In this document: piece after piece, positions 28,894 through 40,400 of the stretch
How positions within the stretch are numbered: the stretch's first letter is position 1
How the letters are laid out: the number at the start of each line of letters is the position of its first letter
Assembly: GCF_030684895.1 (NCBI RefSeq)
Contig: NZ_JAUXXP010000059.1
Location: 1 to 64,000 of the forward strand
Source of the DNA: Pseudomonas sp.
GTDB lineage: Bacteria > Pseudomonadota > Gammaproteobacteria > Pseudomonadales > Pseudomonadaceae
DNA length: 64,000 nt
Direction of reading: 5' to 3'
Notes under the pieces: model-generated
Databases searched by the model: none
The model's input: the letters and a program-made list of their open reading frames with translations, nothing else
What the model was told of the DNA's origin: nothing
Program-made: the position numbers and the translations under genes

Positions 28894-29026
28894 AGCAAGT
28901 ACCTTTGCAGAGGATTACCAGTCACGGCATGCGGCCGTGGGTTGGCCTTAATTCCATCCCCAGTTTGTGCGCCCCTCACTGCGCCGTCTGTTCGACAGCG
29001 CACGCAGAGGCTCTAGATGCTGTGTT
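28894..29026. other. Spacer between the N-ATPase and arc operons
   Basis: A 133-bp gap on the minus strand between atpG and the 85-residue gene. It contains an imperfect hairpin near 28977-29007 (CTGT/ACAG core with GC flanks). It has no ANR-type box. The arc operon may be driven from here or read through from the ATPase operon. Confidence 0.35.
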
Positions 29027-29938
29027 TCAGGTGTTTGGCTGCAGCGCATCGAAGCCGGCGATCACATCGAAGAGTTCCTCGTCGATGCTGGCTTGGCGTA
29101 ACTGATGAAAGCTGGCTTGCAGCGCTTGCAGCAGTTCACCGATGTTGCGGTCGGCGCGCTGCATGGCGGCGAGGCGGCTGGCGTTTTCACTGGCCAACGA
29201 CTCGGCACTGGCGCGAAATAACGAGACAAACAGGTGCTCGCGAATAAAGGTCTGCAACGTCTGCGCAGGGTTGCCCAGCACCTCTGGCAGCTGCGCCGTG
29301 GGCCAGGTTTGACTGGCCAGCCCGCGCTGCCACGCGGTATCCAGCGGCAGCAAACGCTGACTCACCGGGCCGTAGCCGGATTCGCTGGGGCGGTTGTAGA
29401 ACAGCAACAGCGTGGCACGTGGCATTGCACTCATCGCGGGATCGTCAGGCAGCTGAATCGTCAGCAGGATTTGCCCCACCAACTGGGTGATCAGCTCCAC
29501 CGAGCCCGGCACCGCAAATGAACCTTCAAGGGCTATGCCTGCATCGACCAGGCGCGCCTGCACGCGCTCGCCAACTGCCCAGACTGTTACTGCCGTCTTG
29601 GCATCGGCGGCGGGCGGTAACCCCGCCAGCGCATGCTCAACCACCACCTCGTTAAAGCGCCCCACCAGCCCCTGGTCAGAGCCAAATACGATGGCATGCA
29701 CCACCGCGTCATCGCCGGTTGTGTTGGGCGCCTGCCGCTGTGCGCCATGTGGATCAACGGCGCGCAGGCTCACAGCAAGGCCGAGCTCGACCGTGCGGGC
29801 GTAGTCCGCGAGCGCCGCCACCGACTGCTCATACTGACCGATGGCCGACGCCGCCGAGGCCTTCATGGTGCGCACCACGGACTTAAGATCCCCGGCGCTG
29901 CCGATCTGCCGCCGTAATGCAGTCAGGGTGGTGGTCAT
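29027..29938 (-). CDS. atpG: N-type ATPase gamma subunit
   Basis: A 303-residue gamma subunit. The N-terminal helix ([24 protein letters not shown]) and the C-terminal helix ([20 protein letters not shown]) form the coiled coil of the rotor shaft. [13 protein letters not shown] near 87-99 is the conserved family motif. It overlaps the atpA stop by 4 bp. Last gene of the atpDCQRBEFAG set, a placement typical of N-ATPases. Confidence 0.93.
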   Translation of the reverse strand: MTTTLTALRRQIGSAGDLKSVVRTMKASAASAIGQYEQSVAALADYARTVELGLAVSLRAVDPHGAQRQAPNTTGDDAVVHAIVFGSDQGLVGRFNEVVVEHALAGLPPAADAKTAVTVWAVGERVQARLVDAGIALEGSFAVPGSVELITQLVGQILLTIQLPDDPAMSAMPRATLLLFYNRPSESGYGPVSQRLLPLDTAWQRGLASQTWPTAQLPEVLGNPAQTLQTFIREHLFVSLFRASAESLASENASRLAAMQRADRNIGELLQALQASFHQLRQASIDEELFDVIAGFDALQPNT

Positions 29939-31512
29939 TGGCTTGCTGTGACAGCGCGGTTGGTGACCGTGCCGTCGCTGCTGGAAAAGCCCGCAAGCGC
30001 CTGACGGGCCGCAGCGCTGACCTGCTCACGGTCGGCGTCGGTCAATTTATCGACACCGCTCAGGCGCGTGCGCAGCTCATCGGGTAATGCATGGGCGGCA
30101 TCCTCAACCGCCTGCTGAGCCGCCGCCATCTGCTCAAGCGGTACCGCGTCGAACAGCTTGGTATTCAGTGTGAGCAGAATGGCGATCTGCGCAGGCACCG
30201 AGACCGGCGAGAATTCGCCCTGGCCCAGGCAGGCACGGATGCGTTTGCCGTGTTCGATGGATTGCCGCGTGTCTTCATCCAGCCGGGCACCGAAGCGGGC
30301 GAAAGTCTCCAGCTCCTCGAACTGCGCGTAAGCCAGCTTGAGGTCGCCGGCCACCGCGCGATAAGCCGCGCGCTGCGCCTTGCCGCCAACCCGCGAGACT
30401 GATTGGCCAACGTCGATGGCCGGCAGCACGCCCAACTCAAACAGTGATGGCGACAGCACGATCTGCCCGTCGGTGATGGAAATCAGGTTGGTCGGGATAT
30501 AGGCCGAGATGTTCTGCGCCTCGGTCTCGATGATCGGCAGTGCGGTCATCGAACCGCCACCGCGCGCGTCGTTGAGGTGGGTGGCGCGCTCCAGCATGCG
30601 CGAATGGATGTAGAAGATGTCGCCCGGAAAGGCCTCGCGCCCCGGCGGACGACGCAGCAGCAGCGACAGCTCGCGGTAAGCCCGCGCATGGTGGGTAAGG
30701 TCGTCGTAAACAATCAGCACATCGCGGCCGGCCTCCATAAAGTGCTCGGCGATGCTGGTGGCGGCGTACGGCGCGATGTAGGACAGCCCCGGCGCTTCGT
30801 TGCCTTCGGCCACCACCACTATTGTGTAGGCCAATGCGCCCTTGGCGCGCAGGTTCGCCACCGCATTGGCCACCGCCGACGCGCGCTGGCCGATGGCGCA
30901 GTAAACGCAGAGCACATTCTTGTCGCGCTGGTTGTAGATGGCGTCCAGGGCAATGGCGGTCTTGCCGGTCTGGCGGTCACCGAGGATCAATTCACGCTGA
31001 CCGCGGCCAATGGGGATCAGCGCATCAAGCACCTTGAGCCCAGTCTGTAATGGCTCGGTTACCGGTGCGCGGTCCATGATCGGCGCGGCCTGGCGCTCGA
31101 TGGGCAGGCGCTGTTCGGTCCGCACAGGGCCGAGGCCATCCAGCGCTCGCCCCAGCGGGTCGATCACCCGGCCGAGCAACGCATCGCCGACGCCAACGTC
31201 CATCACCCGGCCGCTGCGCTGCACCTCCTGACCGGCATGCAGGTGCGCGTAGTCACCGAGCAACACCACGTCGACGCCGTCCTCATCGAGGTTAAAGGTG
31301 ATACCCGACAAGCCGCCGGGAAACACCAGCAGCTCCTCGAAGCCGACATTCTGCAAGCCGTTAATCCGCGCGATGCCGGTGGAAACGCTGACGATGGACC
31401 CCACCTCGCGCGGCAGCAGTTGCGCGCTGAAGATTTGCACGCACTGCTGAATACCGGCGAACGCACCGGCATAAACACTGCGCAGGCTGTTGTCGGGGCT
31501 GGCCGTGGTCAT
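29935..31512 (-). CDS. atpA: N-type ATPase alpha subunit
   Basis: A 525-residue catalytic-hexamer alpha subunit. Walker A is [13 protein letters not shown] near 173-185 and the family signature [13 protein letters not shown] is near 364. It has the regular domain order: N-terminal beta barrel, nucleotide-binding domain, helical C-terminus. The C-terminus is slightly extended ([13 protein letters not shown]). Overlaps atpF and atpG by 4 bp each, indicating tight coupling. Confidence 0.95.
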   Translation of the reverse strand: MTTASPDNSLRSVYAGAFAGIQQCVQIFSAQLLPREVGSIVSVSTGIARINGLQNVGFEELLVFPGGLSGITFNLDEDGVDVVLLGDYAHLHAGQEVQRSGRVMDVGVGDALLGRVIDPLGRALDGLGPVRTEQRLPIERQAAPIMDRAPVTEPLQTGLKVLDALIPIGRGQRELILGDRQTGKTAIALDAIYNQRDKNVLCVYCAIGQRASAVANAVANLRAKGALAYTIVVVAEGNEAPGLSYIAPYAATSIAEHFMEAGRDVLIVYDDLTHHARAYRELSLLLRRPPGREAFPGDIFYIHSRMLERATHLNDARGGGSMTALPIIETEAQNISAYIPTNLISITDGQIVLSPSLFELGVLPAIDVGQSVSRVGGKAQRAAYRAVAGDLKLAYAQFEELETFARFGARLDEDTRQSIEHGKRIRACLGQGEFSPVSVPAQIAILLTLNTKLFDAVPLEQMAAAQQAVEDAAHALPDELRTRLSGVDKLTDADREQVSAAARQALAGFSSSDGTVTNRAVTASQ

Positions 31513-32282
31513 GCGGCCCCCGCTTCAGCGGGGTGTTCGTTCAACGTGGCGGACACGCTTGTCAGGTAGTCGGCAATGCTCCAGGCCAGCTTCTGCCCTT
31601 GCGCGCTGAGTTCGATGCCGCTGACCACGTCGGGCGCGGTCTCGACCTTGAGCGCAATCGCCTGGCCAAAGGTTTTATCCAACGCGGCCTGAATCGCCGC
31701 CAACTGCTCGGCGGGCAAGTCAAAGGCGCTGCGCAGCAAGGCCGGAGCCTCGGCGGAGGTGGCCTTGAGCGCCGCGCTCAAGGCAGCCAACGTCGCGTCA
31801 TCGACGGCCTGCAAACGCTGGATAAACACCGCGCAGGCGCGTTGCTCCAGGCTGACGTCGGCCAGATCACGCATCACCCGCCGGGCGATCTCGAACACCT
31901 GCTGTTGCGTCTGCCGGACGATCTCACCATGCAGCGCCTGGGTGTCGGCCTGCAGTGTTTTCGCCCGCGCCGCACTCGCCGCCTCGGCCGTTTTGCGCGC
32001 CTCCGCCAGCAAGCGCTCACGTTCAGTATTGGCGGCCTCGGTGGCCTTGTTCAGCAAGCCGGCGCGCTGTTCATCGAAGGCCTGATTCTTCTCTTCAAAC
32101 TCGCTCTGCTGCGCATGCGCCTTGGCTTTGGTCGCGGCGGCGTCGGCCAGTTCGGCGGCGATTTTCGCTTCGCGCGCGGCAATCGCGTCGAGCACCGGCT
32201 GATAGAGGAAGCGCTTCATCAGGTAAACCAAAATGATGAAGTTGAGCAGCTGTGCGCCGACGGTAAACCAGTCGATAAGCAC
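31509..32282 (-). CDS. atpF: N-type ATPase b subunit, extended (b/delta-like)
   Basis: A 257-residue b subunit, about 100 residues longer than the usual form. One N-terminal membrane helix ([16 protein letters not shown]) is followed by a long Ala/Glu/Arg coiled coil (residues about 35-130). The extra C-terminal part ([25 protein letters not shown]) resembles a delta-like region. No separate delta gene exists in the operon, which fits N-ATPases, in which the long b subunit is thought to replace delta. Confidence 0.92.
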   Translation of the reverse strand: MLIDWFTVGAQLLNFIILVYLMKRFLYQPVLDAIAAREAKIAAELADAAATKAKAHAQQSEFEEKNQAFDEQRAGLLNKATEAANTERERLLAEARKTAEAASAARAKTLQADTQALHGEIVRQTQQQVFEIARRVMRDLADVSLEQRACAVFIQRLQAVDDATLAALSAALKATSAEAPALLRSAFDLPAEQLAAIQAALDKTFGQAIALKVETAPDVVSGIELSAQGQKLAWSIADYLTSVSATLNEHPAEAGAA

Positions 32283-32285
32283 GGT

Positions 32286-32576
32286 CTATTTGCCTGCCGC
32301 CAGGGCGGCTGCAGCCACCGCCGCATTCCAGAACGGATTGGCGAAGATCAGGATCATCGACACCACAAAACAGTAGATCGCCGTCGACTCGATCATCGCC
32401 AGGCCGACGAACAAGGTGCGGGTGATAGTGGCCGATGCATCCGGCTGCTGGGCCAATGCACTGAGCGCAACAGAGACCGCTTTGCCCTCGGCCAGCGCTG
32501 GGCCCATGGTGCCGAAGCCTGTGGTCAGGCCAGCCATAACGATGGAAGCGATGGCGATCCAGGTGAGAGCGTCCAT
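32286..32576 (-). CDS. atpE: N-type ATPase c subunit (ion-binding rotor ring)
   Basis: A 96-residue two-helix proteolipid. The second helix carries IESTAIY: Glu63, Ser64, Thr65 and Tyr68 match the Na+-ligand pattern of sodium F-type rings. The position equal to Gln32 of Ilyobacter is Glu30 here (GPALAEGKA), giving the double carboxylate reported for N-ATPases. Ion specificity cannot be settled from sequence: such rings were first predicted Na+-coupled, while a Burkholderia N-ATPase ring was later reported to be proton-specific (from memory). Confidence 0.93.
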   Translation of the reverse strand: MDALTWIAIASIVMAGLTTGFGTMGPALAEGKAVSVALSALAQQPDASATITRTLFVGLAMIESTAIYCFVVSMILIFANPFWNAAVAAAALAAGK

Positions 32577-32619
32577 AAGGTATGCCTTTGGGTAGATGGA
32601 TAAAACGTTGCACCACGAC

Positions 32620-33306
32620 TCAGGCCGCAGACTGTTTGCTGGTTCGGCTGCTGGTGGCCGCAGCGATGTATACCGCCGCCAGGATGGTGAAGATGTAGGC
32701 CTGCACCATGCCGGTCAGCAGGCCCAGCAGGGTCATCACAATGGGGAACACGAAAGGCGTAATCGATAACAGGATGGCGATGATCATCGCGCCGCTCATC
32801 ATGTTGCCAAACAGCCGCACCGCCAGTGCCAAGGTGCGCGAGACTTCGCTGATCAGGTTGAACGGCAGCATGATCGGTGTGGGCTGCACGTAGGATTTCA
32901 GGTAAGCCTTGAGCCCCTCGCCAGAAATGCCAAACAGCGGCACCGCCACCAGTACGCACAGGGCCAACGCCGTGGTGGTCGATAGCGACGCGGTCGGCGG
33001 TTCGTAACCGGGAATCACCGTGGCCAGCGCCGCAGCGGCGACAAACAGAAACAGCGTGCCGAGAAAGCCTACATAGCGACGTGGGTTTTGCAGGCCGACA
33101 TCCTTGATCTGGCCCATGATCGCCGTCACCACGATTTCCAACAGGTTTTGCCAGCGCGAACGCTGATGGCCGGTGGCGAGCCGCCGGGTGATTAGTGCCG
33201 CGCCCAGCACCAGCACAGCCATCAGCGCCCAGGTGAACACAATGGTGGCGTTCAGCTTGATAAAGCCGTATTCCCAGAAAACCCACTCATCGGGAGTCAA
33301 GCGCAT
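32620..33306 (-). CDS. atpB: N-type ATPase a subunit
   Basis: A 228-residue membrane protein with five or six helices. The fourth helix region has EVSRTLALAVRLFGNMMSG with the essential Arg of the a subunit, and the last helix contains VQAYIFTILAAVYIAAA. I chose the ATG at 33306 because it begins the conserved MRLTPDEWVFWEYGF. The frame runs open to 33546, but there it overlaps atpR and atpQ in another frame. Forms the ion path at the rotor ring. Confidence 0.92.
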   Translation of the reverse strand: MRLTPDEWVFWEYGFIKLNATIVFTWALMAVLVLGAALITRRLATGHQRSRWQNLLEIVVTAIMGQIKDVGLQNPRRYVGFLGTLFLFVAAAALATVIPGYEPPTASLSTTTALALCVLVAVPLFGISGEGLKAYLKSYVQPTPIMLPFNLISEVSRTLALAVRLFGNMMSGAMIIAILLSITPFVFPIVMTLLGLLTGMVQAYIFTILAAVYIAAATSSRTSKQSAA

Positions 33307-33638
33307 GGCGGTTCTCCAGCGGCTGGCAGGGCGACTGTTGCCACCGCAGCAGGACGGGGCCGGGTTGTACGCATGACAATGGCCCGCGCCAACACAAAAC
33401 CCAGCAGGCAGAAGCCCAGCCGCAACGGCTGCCCTGCCCCCACGGCATAAAAACCGGCCAGCACGATGGCGCTGCGCAACACCAGGCTGCCGATGAACCA
33501 GCGTGCCGGTGTAGGCGAAACCGCGCCACGACGCACCGTCCACCACAGGCCGCCGAAGAAGATCGTGCCCAGTGTGACACCCACCAGTAACGCGCCAACC
33601 CAGGTCAGGGCCAGGTTGGGGAAGTCAGTCATCGTCAT
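33297..33638 (-). CDS. atpR: N-ATPase accessory membrane protein AtpR
   Basis: A 113-residue protein with three hydrophobic helices (ALTWVGALLVGVTLGTIFFGG, GSLVLRSAIVLAGFYAVG, LGFCLLGFVLARAIVM). It matches the small AtpR found only in N-ATPase operons. Its role is not settled; it may help assemble the c ring. Start at 33638 or the second Met at 33632. It overlaps atpQ at the front and atpB at the back. Confidence 0.88.
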   Translation of the reverse strand: MTMTDFPNLALTWVGALLVGVTLGTIFFGGLWWTVRRGAVSPTPARWFIGSLVLRSAIVLAGFYAVGAGQPLRLGFCLLGFVLARAIVMRTTRPRPAAVATVALPAAGEPPCA

Positions 33639-33956
33639 CCTCCTGTTCGGTGTGCATCGCGCGGTCTTCCTGGGAGACCCAATGCCAGGCGTTCAGACAG
33701 CCGATGGTCAGCCCCGCCATCAACAGCGCCAGCGTCCAGGAGCGGCCACCGGGATAGTGCTGGTCGAGCCACAGGCCGAGCACCGCACCCAGCAGGGTCG
33801 GCACCGTGACGGACCAGCCAATCAAACCCATCATGCCGAGGCCGAACCAGACGCCAGGCGCGCCATTGCGCTTGGCCTTGAGCTTGCGCGCCGCCTTGGC
33901 ACCGACCTGTTCAGCCAGGCTGGGGGTGGCCGGCGGTGTGCGTTTGGGTGCCTGCT

Positions 33957-33960
<4 letters not shown>
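33625..33960 (-). CDS. atpQ: N-ATPase AtpQ (AtpI-like)
   Basis: A 111-residue protein with a basic N-terminus (KQAPKRTPPATPSLAEQVGAK), two membrane helices (WFGLGMMGLIGWSVTVPTLLG and GGRSWTLALLMAGLTIGC) and an acidic tail ending EDDDD. It resembles AtpI, the c-ring assembly factor. This is the expected gene between atpC and atpR in N-ATPase operons. Confidence 0.88.
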
Positions 33961-35868
<1,908 letters not shown>

Positions 35869-36078
35869 TCAGCACGTCTGCGGGTTAGGAGTACGGTCGC
35901 GCTGCTTAGATATGCAGCAAACCGTGATCCCTTCAGCGTGCCTACAACTCGCGCAAATCACAGTGCGCTAGCGAACACAAGGCCTGGCCAGCGTGAGCCA
36001 GACCATACGCACAAGACCGTTATCTGGGGACAAACGACCGGTTAATACAATTGCTCCTACAGGTGCAAACGGCTACGC

Positions 36079-36885
36079 CTAAGGCTTTATATAGCGCTGC
36101 ACAATCCGCGCATAACTGCCATCCACCAACAGCTCGCGCAGTGCATCGGCATAGGCCTGGACAAAGTCGGGGGCGGTCGAGCGCTTGCTGAAGGCCACCT
36201 CAGCTGCCGCACTGGACACCACCACAGCCGTGGGTTTGATCCGCTCGCTGAGGCCCAGTTGCTGGATTTCGTAGGCGCCAGTGTTTTCGTCAGCAATCAC
36301 GCCATCGATACGGCCCTTGCCGACCATGCGCCAGAGGTTGCTGCGATTGGCCACCAACGCCACCCGCGCGGCAAACACCGGATCACTCATCAACTGCTCG
36401 TAGTCTGCGCCGTAGGCCACGTTGATCTGCGCACCCAAGCGAAAGTCGCTGTGCTGCAGTTCCAGCAGCTGCGTGACGGGCCAGCGCTGCAACGCAGGGG
36501 CATGCATAAACAGAATATTGCGCGAAGGCGGCAGCACCGGGCCGGAGAAATGCGCATAGACCTCGCGTTCTGGCCGGCGGAAGGCACCGGGTAGAATGTC
36601 CAGCCGGCCCAGCTCAAGCTCCTTGAGCGCCCGCGCCCAGGGCAACTTACGCAGTTTGGTTTGGCAGCCCAGGCGCGCCAGCGCCGCGCGATTGATTTCA
36701 ACGTCGATACCGACCACCGCGCCATCCGCCGTCTGCATGCTAAACGGCGGATCATCATCCCAACGCAGCGTCTTCTCGCAGGCAGCTGCCGCCAGGCCCG
36801 GCCAACAAGCCAGCAGCAACAGGGCAAGCAATAAGCGGCGGCGCGATAGTGGCGAGCGGCGTACATCGACTGCAATCAAGATCAT
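36079..36885 (-). CDS. Periplasmic substrate-binding protein (amino-acid type)
   Basis: A 268-residue solute-binding protein of the SBP_bac_3/PBP2 type. A Sec signal peptide covers residues 1 to about 34 (RRRLLLALLLLACWPGLAAA). The mature part begins CEKTLRWDDDPPFSM and contains GIDVEINRAALARLG and LGRLDILPGAFRRPEREVY, standard for this fold. No transporter genes are adjacent, so it may serve a distant ABC system or act as a sensor partner. Ligand is unknown. Confidence 0.88.
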   Translation of the reverse strand: MILIAVDVRRSPLSRRRLLLALLLLACWPGLAAAACEKTLRWDDDPPFSMQTADGAVVGIDVEINRAALARLGCQTKLRKLPWARALKELELGRLDILPGAFRRPEREVYAHFSGPVLPPSRNILFMHAPALQRWPVTQLLELQHSDFRLGAQINVAYGADYEQLMSDPVFAARVALVANRSNLWRMVGKGRIDGVIADENTGAYEIQQLGLSERIKPTAVVVSSAAAEVAFSKRSTAPDFVQAYADALRELLVDGSYARIVQRYIKP

Positions 36886-37110
36886 CTCTCACGCGGGCTC
36901 GACGGGATGTGGCCTGAGTCTAGCAGCAGAGTCCCGCGTGCCAGCAAACCATATAACCGTATAAGCACGGCGTTTGTCGTGGAAAAGGTAGGGGTCGCAT
37001 AGATTGGCGCGAGCTCGAGCAACGCTTATGACACGCCCCACAATTTGACCCAGCGTCAGTCAGCAACCATGGTTGTTAGGGCCATGACCTGAATCGCGGA
37101 GAATCATCCG

Positions 37111-37455
37111 ATGCAAACCCTAGCCACCGCGTTTGCTGTTTTAACCCTGCTGCTTAGCCTGCCCGCCCATGCGGCGGACATTGATGTGGAGAACCAGTCG
37201 TCCTGGGAGATCCACGAGATCTATTTCTCACCCAGTGACGAGGAGAACTGGGGGGAAGATCACCTTGGCGAACACGTGCTGGAGTCCGGCATGACGCTGT
37301 CGCTAACGGGCGTCACCCCAGGTGAGTGGGACATCCGCCTGGTCGATGAAGACGAGGATGTGTGCGTACTGCAGGGCGTTACGGTGAGCGCTTCGGAAAC
37401 CTGGCTGATCGAAGACGATGACCTGGTGGACTGCCAGGCAGCGACCGAAGAATAG
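37111..37455 (+). CDS. Small secreted acidic protein
   Basis: A 114-residue protein with a signal peptide (residues 1 to about 21, TLLLSLPAHAADI) and a strongly acidic, beta-rich mature part (NQSSWEIHEIYFSPSDEENW, WDIRLVDEDEDVCVL). It carries two cysteines (VCVL and VDCQA). The pattern belongs to a common small periplasmic family in proteobacteria with no assigned function. A GGAG lies about 10 nt upstream of the ATG. It converges with hrpA. Confidence 0.85.
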   Translation: MQTLATAFAVLTLLLSLPAHAADIDVENQSSWEIHEIYFSPSDEENWGEDHLGEHVLESGMTLSLTGVTPGEWDIRLVDEDEDVCVLQGVTVSASETWLIEDDDLVDCQAATEE

Positions 37456-37461
37456 CCACCA

Positions 37462-40400
37462 CTAGCCTTCGACCACGCTCCACTGCTTGCTCAGGCGCTT
37501 ATCCGATACCGGCAGTTTGGTGCCCAGCTGCTGGGCGAACAGCGACACGCGGTATTCCTCCAGCAGCCAGCGGTACAGCACCAGCTGCGGGTCGCGTTTG
37601 CCTTCCTGGCTGTGTTTGCCCAGGCGCGCCTGGTACTGCTCCCAATAGCCCGCCAGCTCGCCGCTCCAGACGCGGTCGCGCTGCACCTGGCCGGCGATCT
37701 TGTCCAGGCGTTGCTCAATGGCCTTGAGGTAACGCGGCACTTCCTTCAGCCACTGCACTGGGGTTTCGCGAACGAAACCGGGATAGACCAGATTGCTCAG
37801 CTGCAGCTTGATGTCGTTGAGCGCCATGGCCTGGGCCAGGTCGATCTTGCCTTTAAAGCGCTTCTGCAGACCGTGCCACAACTTGAGTATTTCCAGGGTC
37901 AGCTTGGCCAGCCGCTCGGCCTCGCCGGTCCAGTCGCCGCGCTTGCGCTCGGCCAGGGCCGCCAGGCCGGCGCCATCGCGCGGTAGCGGCTCGCTGCCTT
38001 CAAGGATGCAGCTGTCGAGGCTGGCCAGCAGAATATCTTCGACCAGGGCATCAACCCGGCCCAGCTCGCGATAGAGCAGCGCCAACTCGGTCAGCCCCGG
38101 TAATTTGCCGCGCAGCCATTTACCTTGATCGGCCAGTTGTTGCAGCAGCAAACGCTGCAGCGCCCGGCGATGCTGAAACTCGGCTTCGGCCAGAGTCGGG
38201 AAGCGCCCTTCTTTGACCACGCCCGCCTCTTCCACCAGCGCCGGGTAAACCGTCATGGACAGGCCGGCGACCTGCTGCTGGGTCTTCGCCGCCACTTCGC
38301 TAAAGGCCTTGGCCTCCACCGGCTGCTGGCTCTTGGCGGTTTTCGGCAAAGCCAGGCCTGCCTGGGTCGCCTCGCTGAAACGCGCGGTCAACTCGGCCAG
38401 ATCGCGGCCTTCGCCCAGGAGTTTGCCCTGGTTGTCGACCACTTCGATATTCATCCGTAGATGGCTTTCGATCTGGGACGCAGACTCAGTCCAAGCCTCC
38501 TCGCTGACCCGCGTACCGGTCATACGCGTCAACTCGCGCCCCAGGGCTTCGGGCAAGCTGCCGTCGGCAAAGCTGATCTTGCCCAGCGCAGCGCCAACAA
38601 AATCCGGCACTGGCACAAAGTTCTTGCGTAGCGCCTTGGGCAGGCCGCGCACCAGAGCCATGCATTTGGCCTCCAGCAGGCCCGGCACCAGCCACTCCAG
38701 ACGCTCGGGCGGCAGTTGTGGCAACAGCGGCGCGGGTACGCGCAGGGTGACGCCATCACGCGGGTGATTGGGCTCAAAGTGATAACTCAGCGGCAGGGTC
38801 AGTTCGCCTAGGCGCAGGCTGTCCGGGTACTGCGCGGCGGTAACTTCCTTGGCATCCCGGGCGAGCACGTCCTCTTCGCGCATGATCAGCAGCTGTGGAT
38901 TCTTTGTGCTTTCGCTCTTGTACCAACTGTCGAAGGTCGCGCTCTGGCAAATCTCCGCCGGCAGGCGCGCCTCGTAGTAGGCGAACAGGGTTTCATCGTC
39001 GGCCAGAATGTCACGGCGGCGCGCCTTGGCTTCCAGCTCGTCGAGCTTTTCCAGCAGCTGGCGATTGGCGGTCAGGCATTTGGCGCGCGAATTGATCTCG
39101 CCACCGACCAGGCCTTCACGGATAAACAGCTCGCGGCAGACCACCGGCTCGATAGGGCCGAAATGCACCGGACGGCGGCCGACCACGATCAGGCCGTAGA
39201 GGCTGATCTGCTCGAAGGCCACCACCTGGCCGCGCTTCTTCTCCCAGTGCGGCTCCAGGTGGTTTTTCTTGATCAGGTGGCCAGCCAGCGGCTCGATCCA
39301 GTCCGGCTCGATCTTGGCCACCATGCGCGCAAACAGCTTGGTGGTTTCCACCAGTTCGGCGGCCATCAGCCACGTGGGTTTCTTACGACCGATGACAGAG
39401 GACGGGTGCACCCAGAAGCGCCGCTGCCGCGCGCCGAGGTAGTCGCCATCTTCGGTCTTCTGGCCGATCTGGCTGAGCAGGCCGGCGAGAATCGCCTTGT
39501 GCACGGCGGCGTAGCCTTTGGCGCGCTGCGCGGCCTGATCTTTTTCGACCAGTTCCTTTTCTTTCAGCGCGGCGGAGAGCTGTGGTTCGGCATTCCGACG
39601 GTCCCCGGCTATCGCGGGCTGGCCTGCAGATTGCTGATCGCGGCCAAGGCCGCTCCTACCCTGACCTCGACCACCTTCAGAGAGCTGTAGGTCGCGGGTA
39701 ATCAGCACCAGCTGGCGGTGCGCATCGCGCCACTCACGCAACCTGAGGTAGTTGAGGAAGTTCTTGCGGCACCAACTGCGCAACGCACTGGAACCCAGGG
39801 CCTGGCGCTGTTCTTCAAAGCCGCGCCATAGGTTGATCAGCGCGGCGAAGTCGGAATCCACGTCCTTCCACTGCGCGTGAGCCTGGTCGGCGGCCTGTTG
39901 GCGGTCGGACGGGCGCTCGCGCACATCCTGCACCGACAGGGCACTGGCGATAATCAGAATTTCTTCCAGGCTGCCCTGCTTGGCGCCTTCCAGCACCATA
40001 CGGCCCAAACGTGGGTCCACCGGCAGGCGCGCCAGCTGACGCCCCAACGGCGTCAGTTGGCCCTCGCGATTAACCGCCGACAGTTCCTGCAGCAGGTTGA
40101 AGCCATCGCTGATGGCCTTGCCATCCGGCGGCTCGATAAAGGGGAACGCCTCGATCTCGCCGAGGCGCAGATGGAGCATCTGCAGAATTACCGCCGCGAG
40201 GTTAGTGCGCAAAATCTCCGGATCGGTAAAGGCCGGCCGGCCGATGAAGTCCTCTTCACTGAACAGACGAATACAGATACCCGGCTCAACCCGCCCGCAA
40301 CGGCCTTTACGCTGATTGGCACTGGCCTGGCTGATAGCCTCAATCGGCAGGCGCTGCACCTTGGCGCGGTAGCTGTAGCGGCTGATGCGCGCCGTACCGC

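Noticed and set aside
36040-36062. GCTCCTACAGG, which resembles the end of a REP element
   Set aside because: Only the end motif is present, with no dyad, so it is too short to call.
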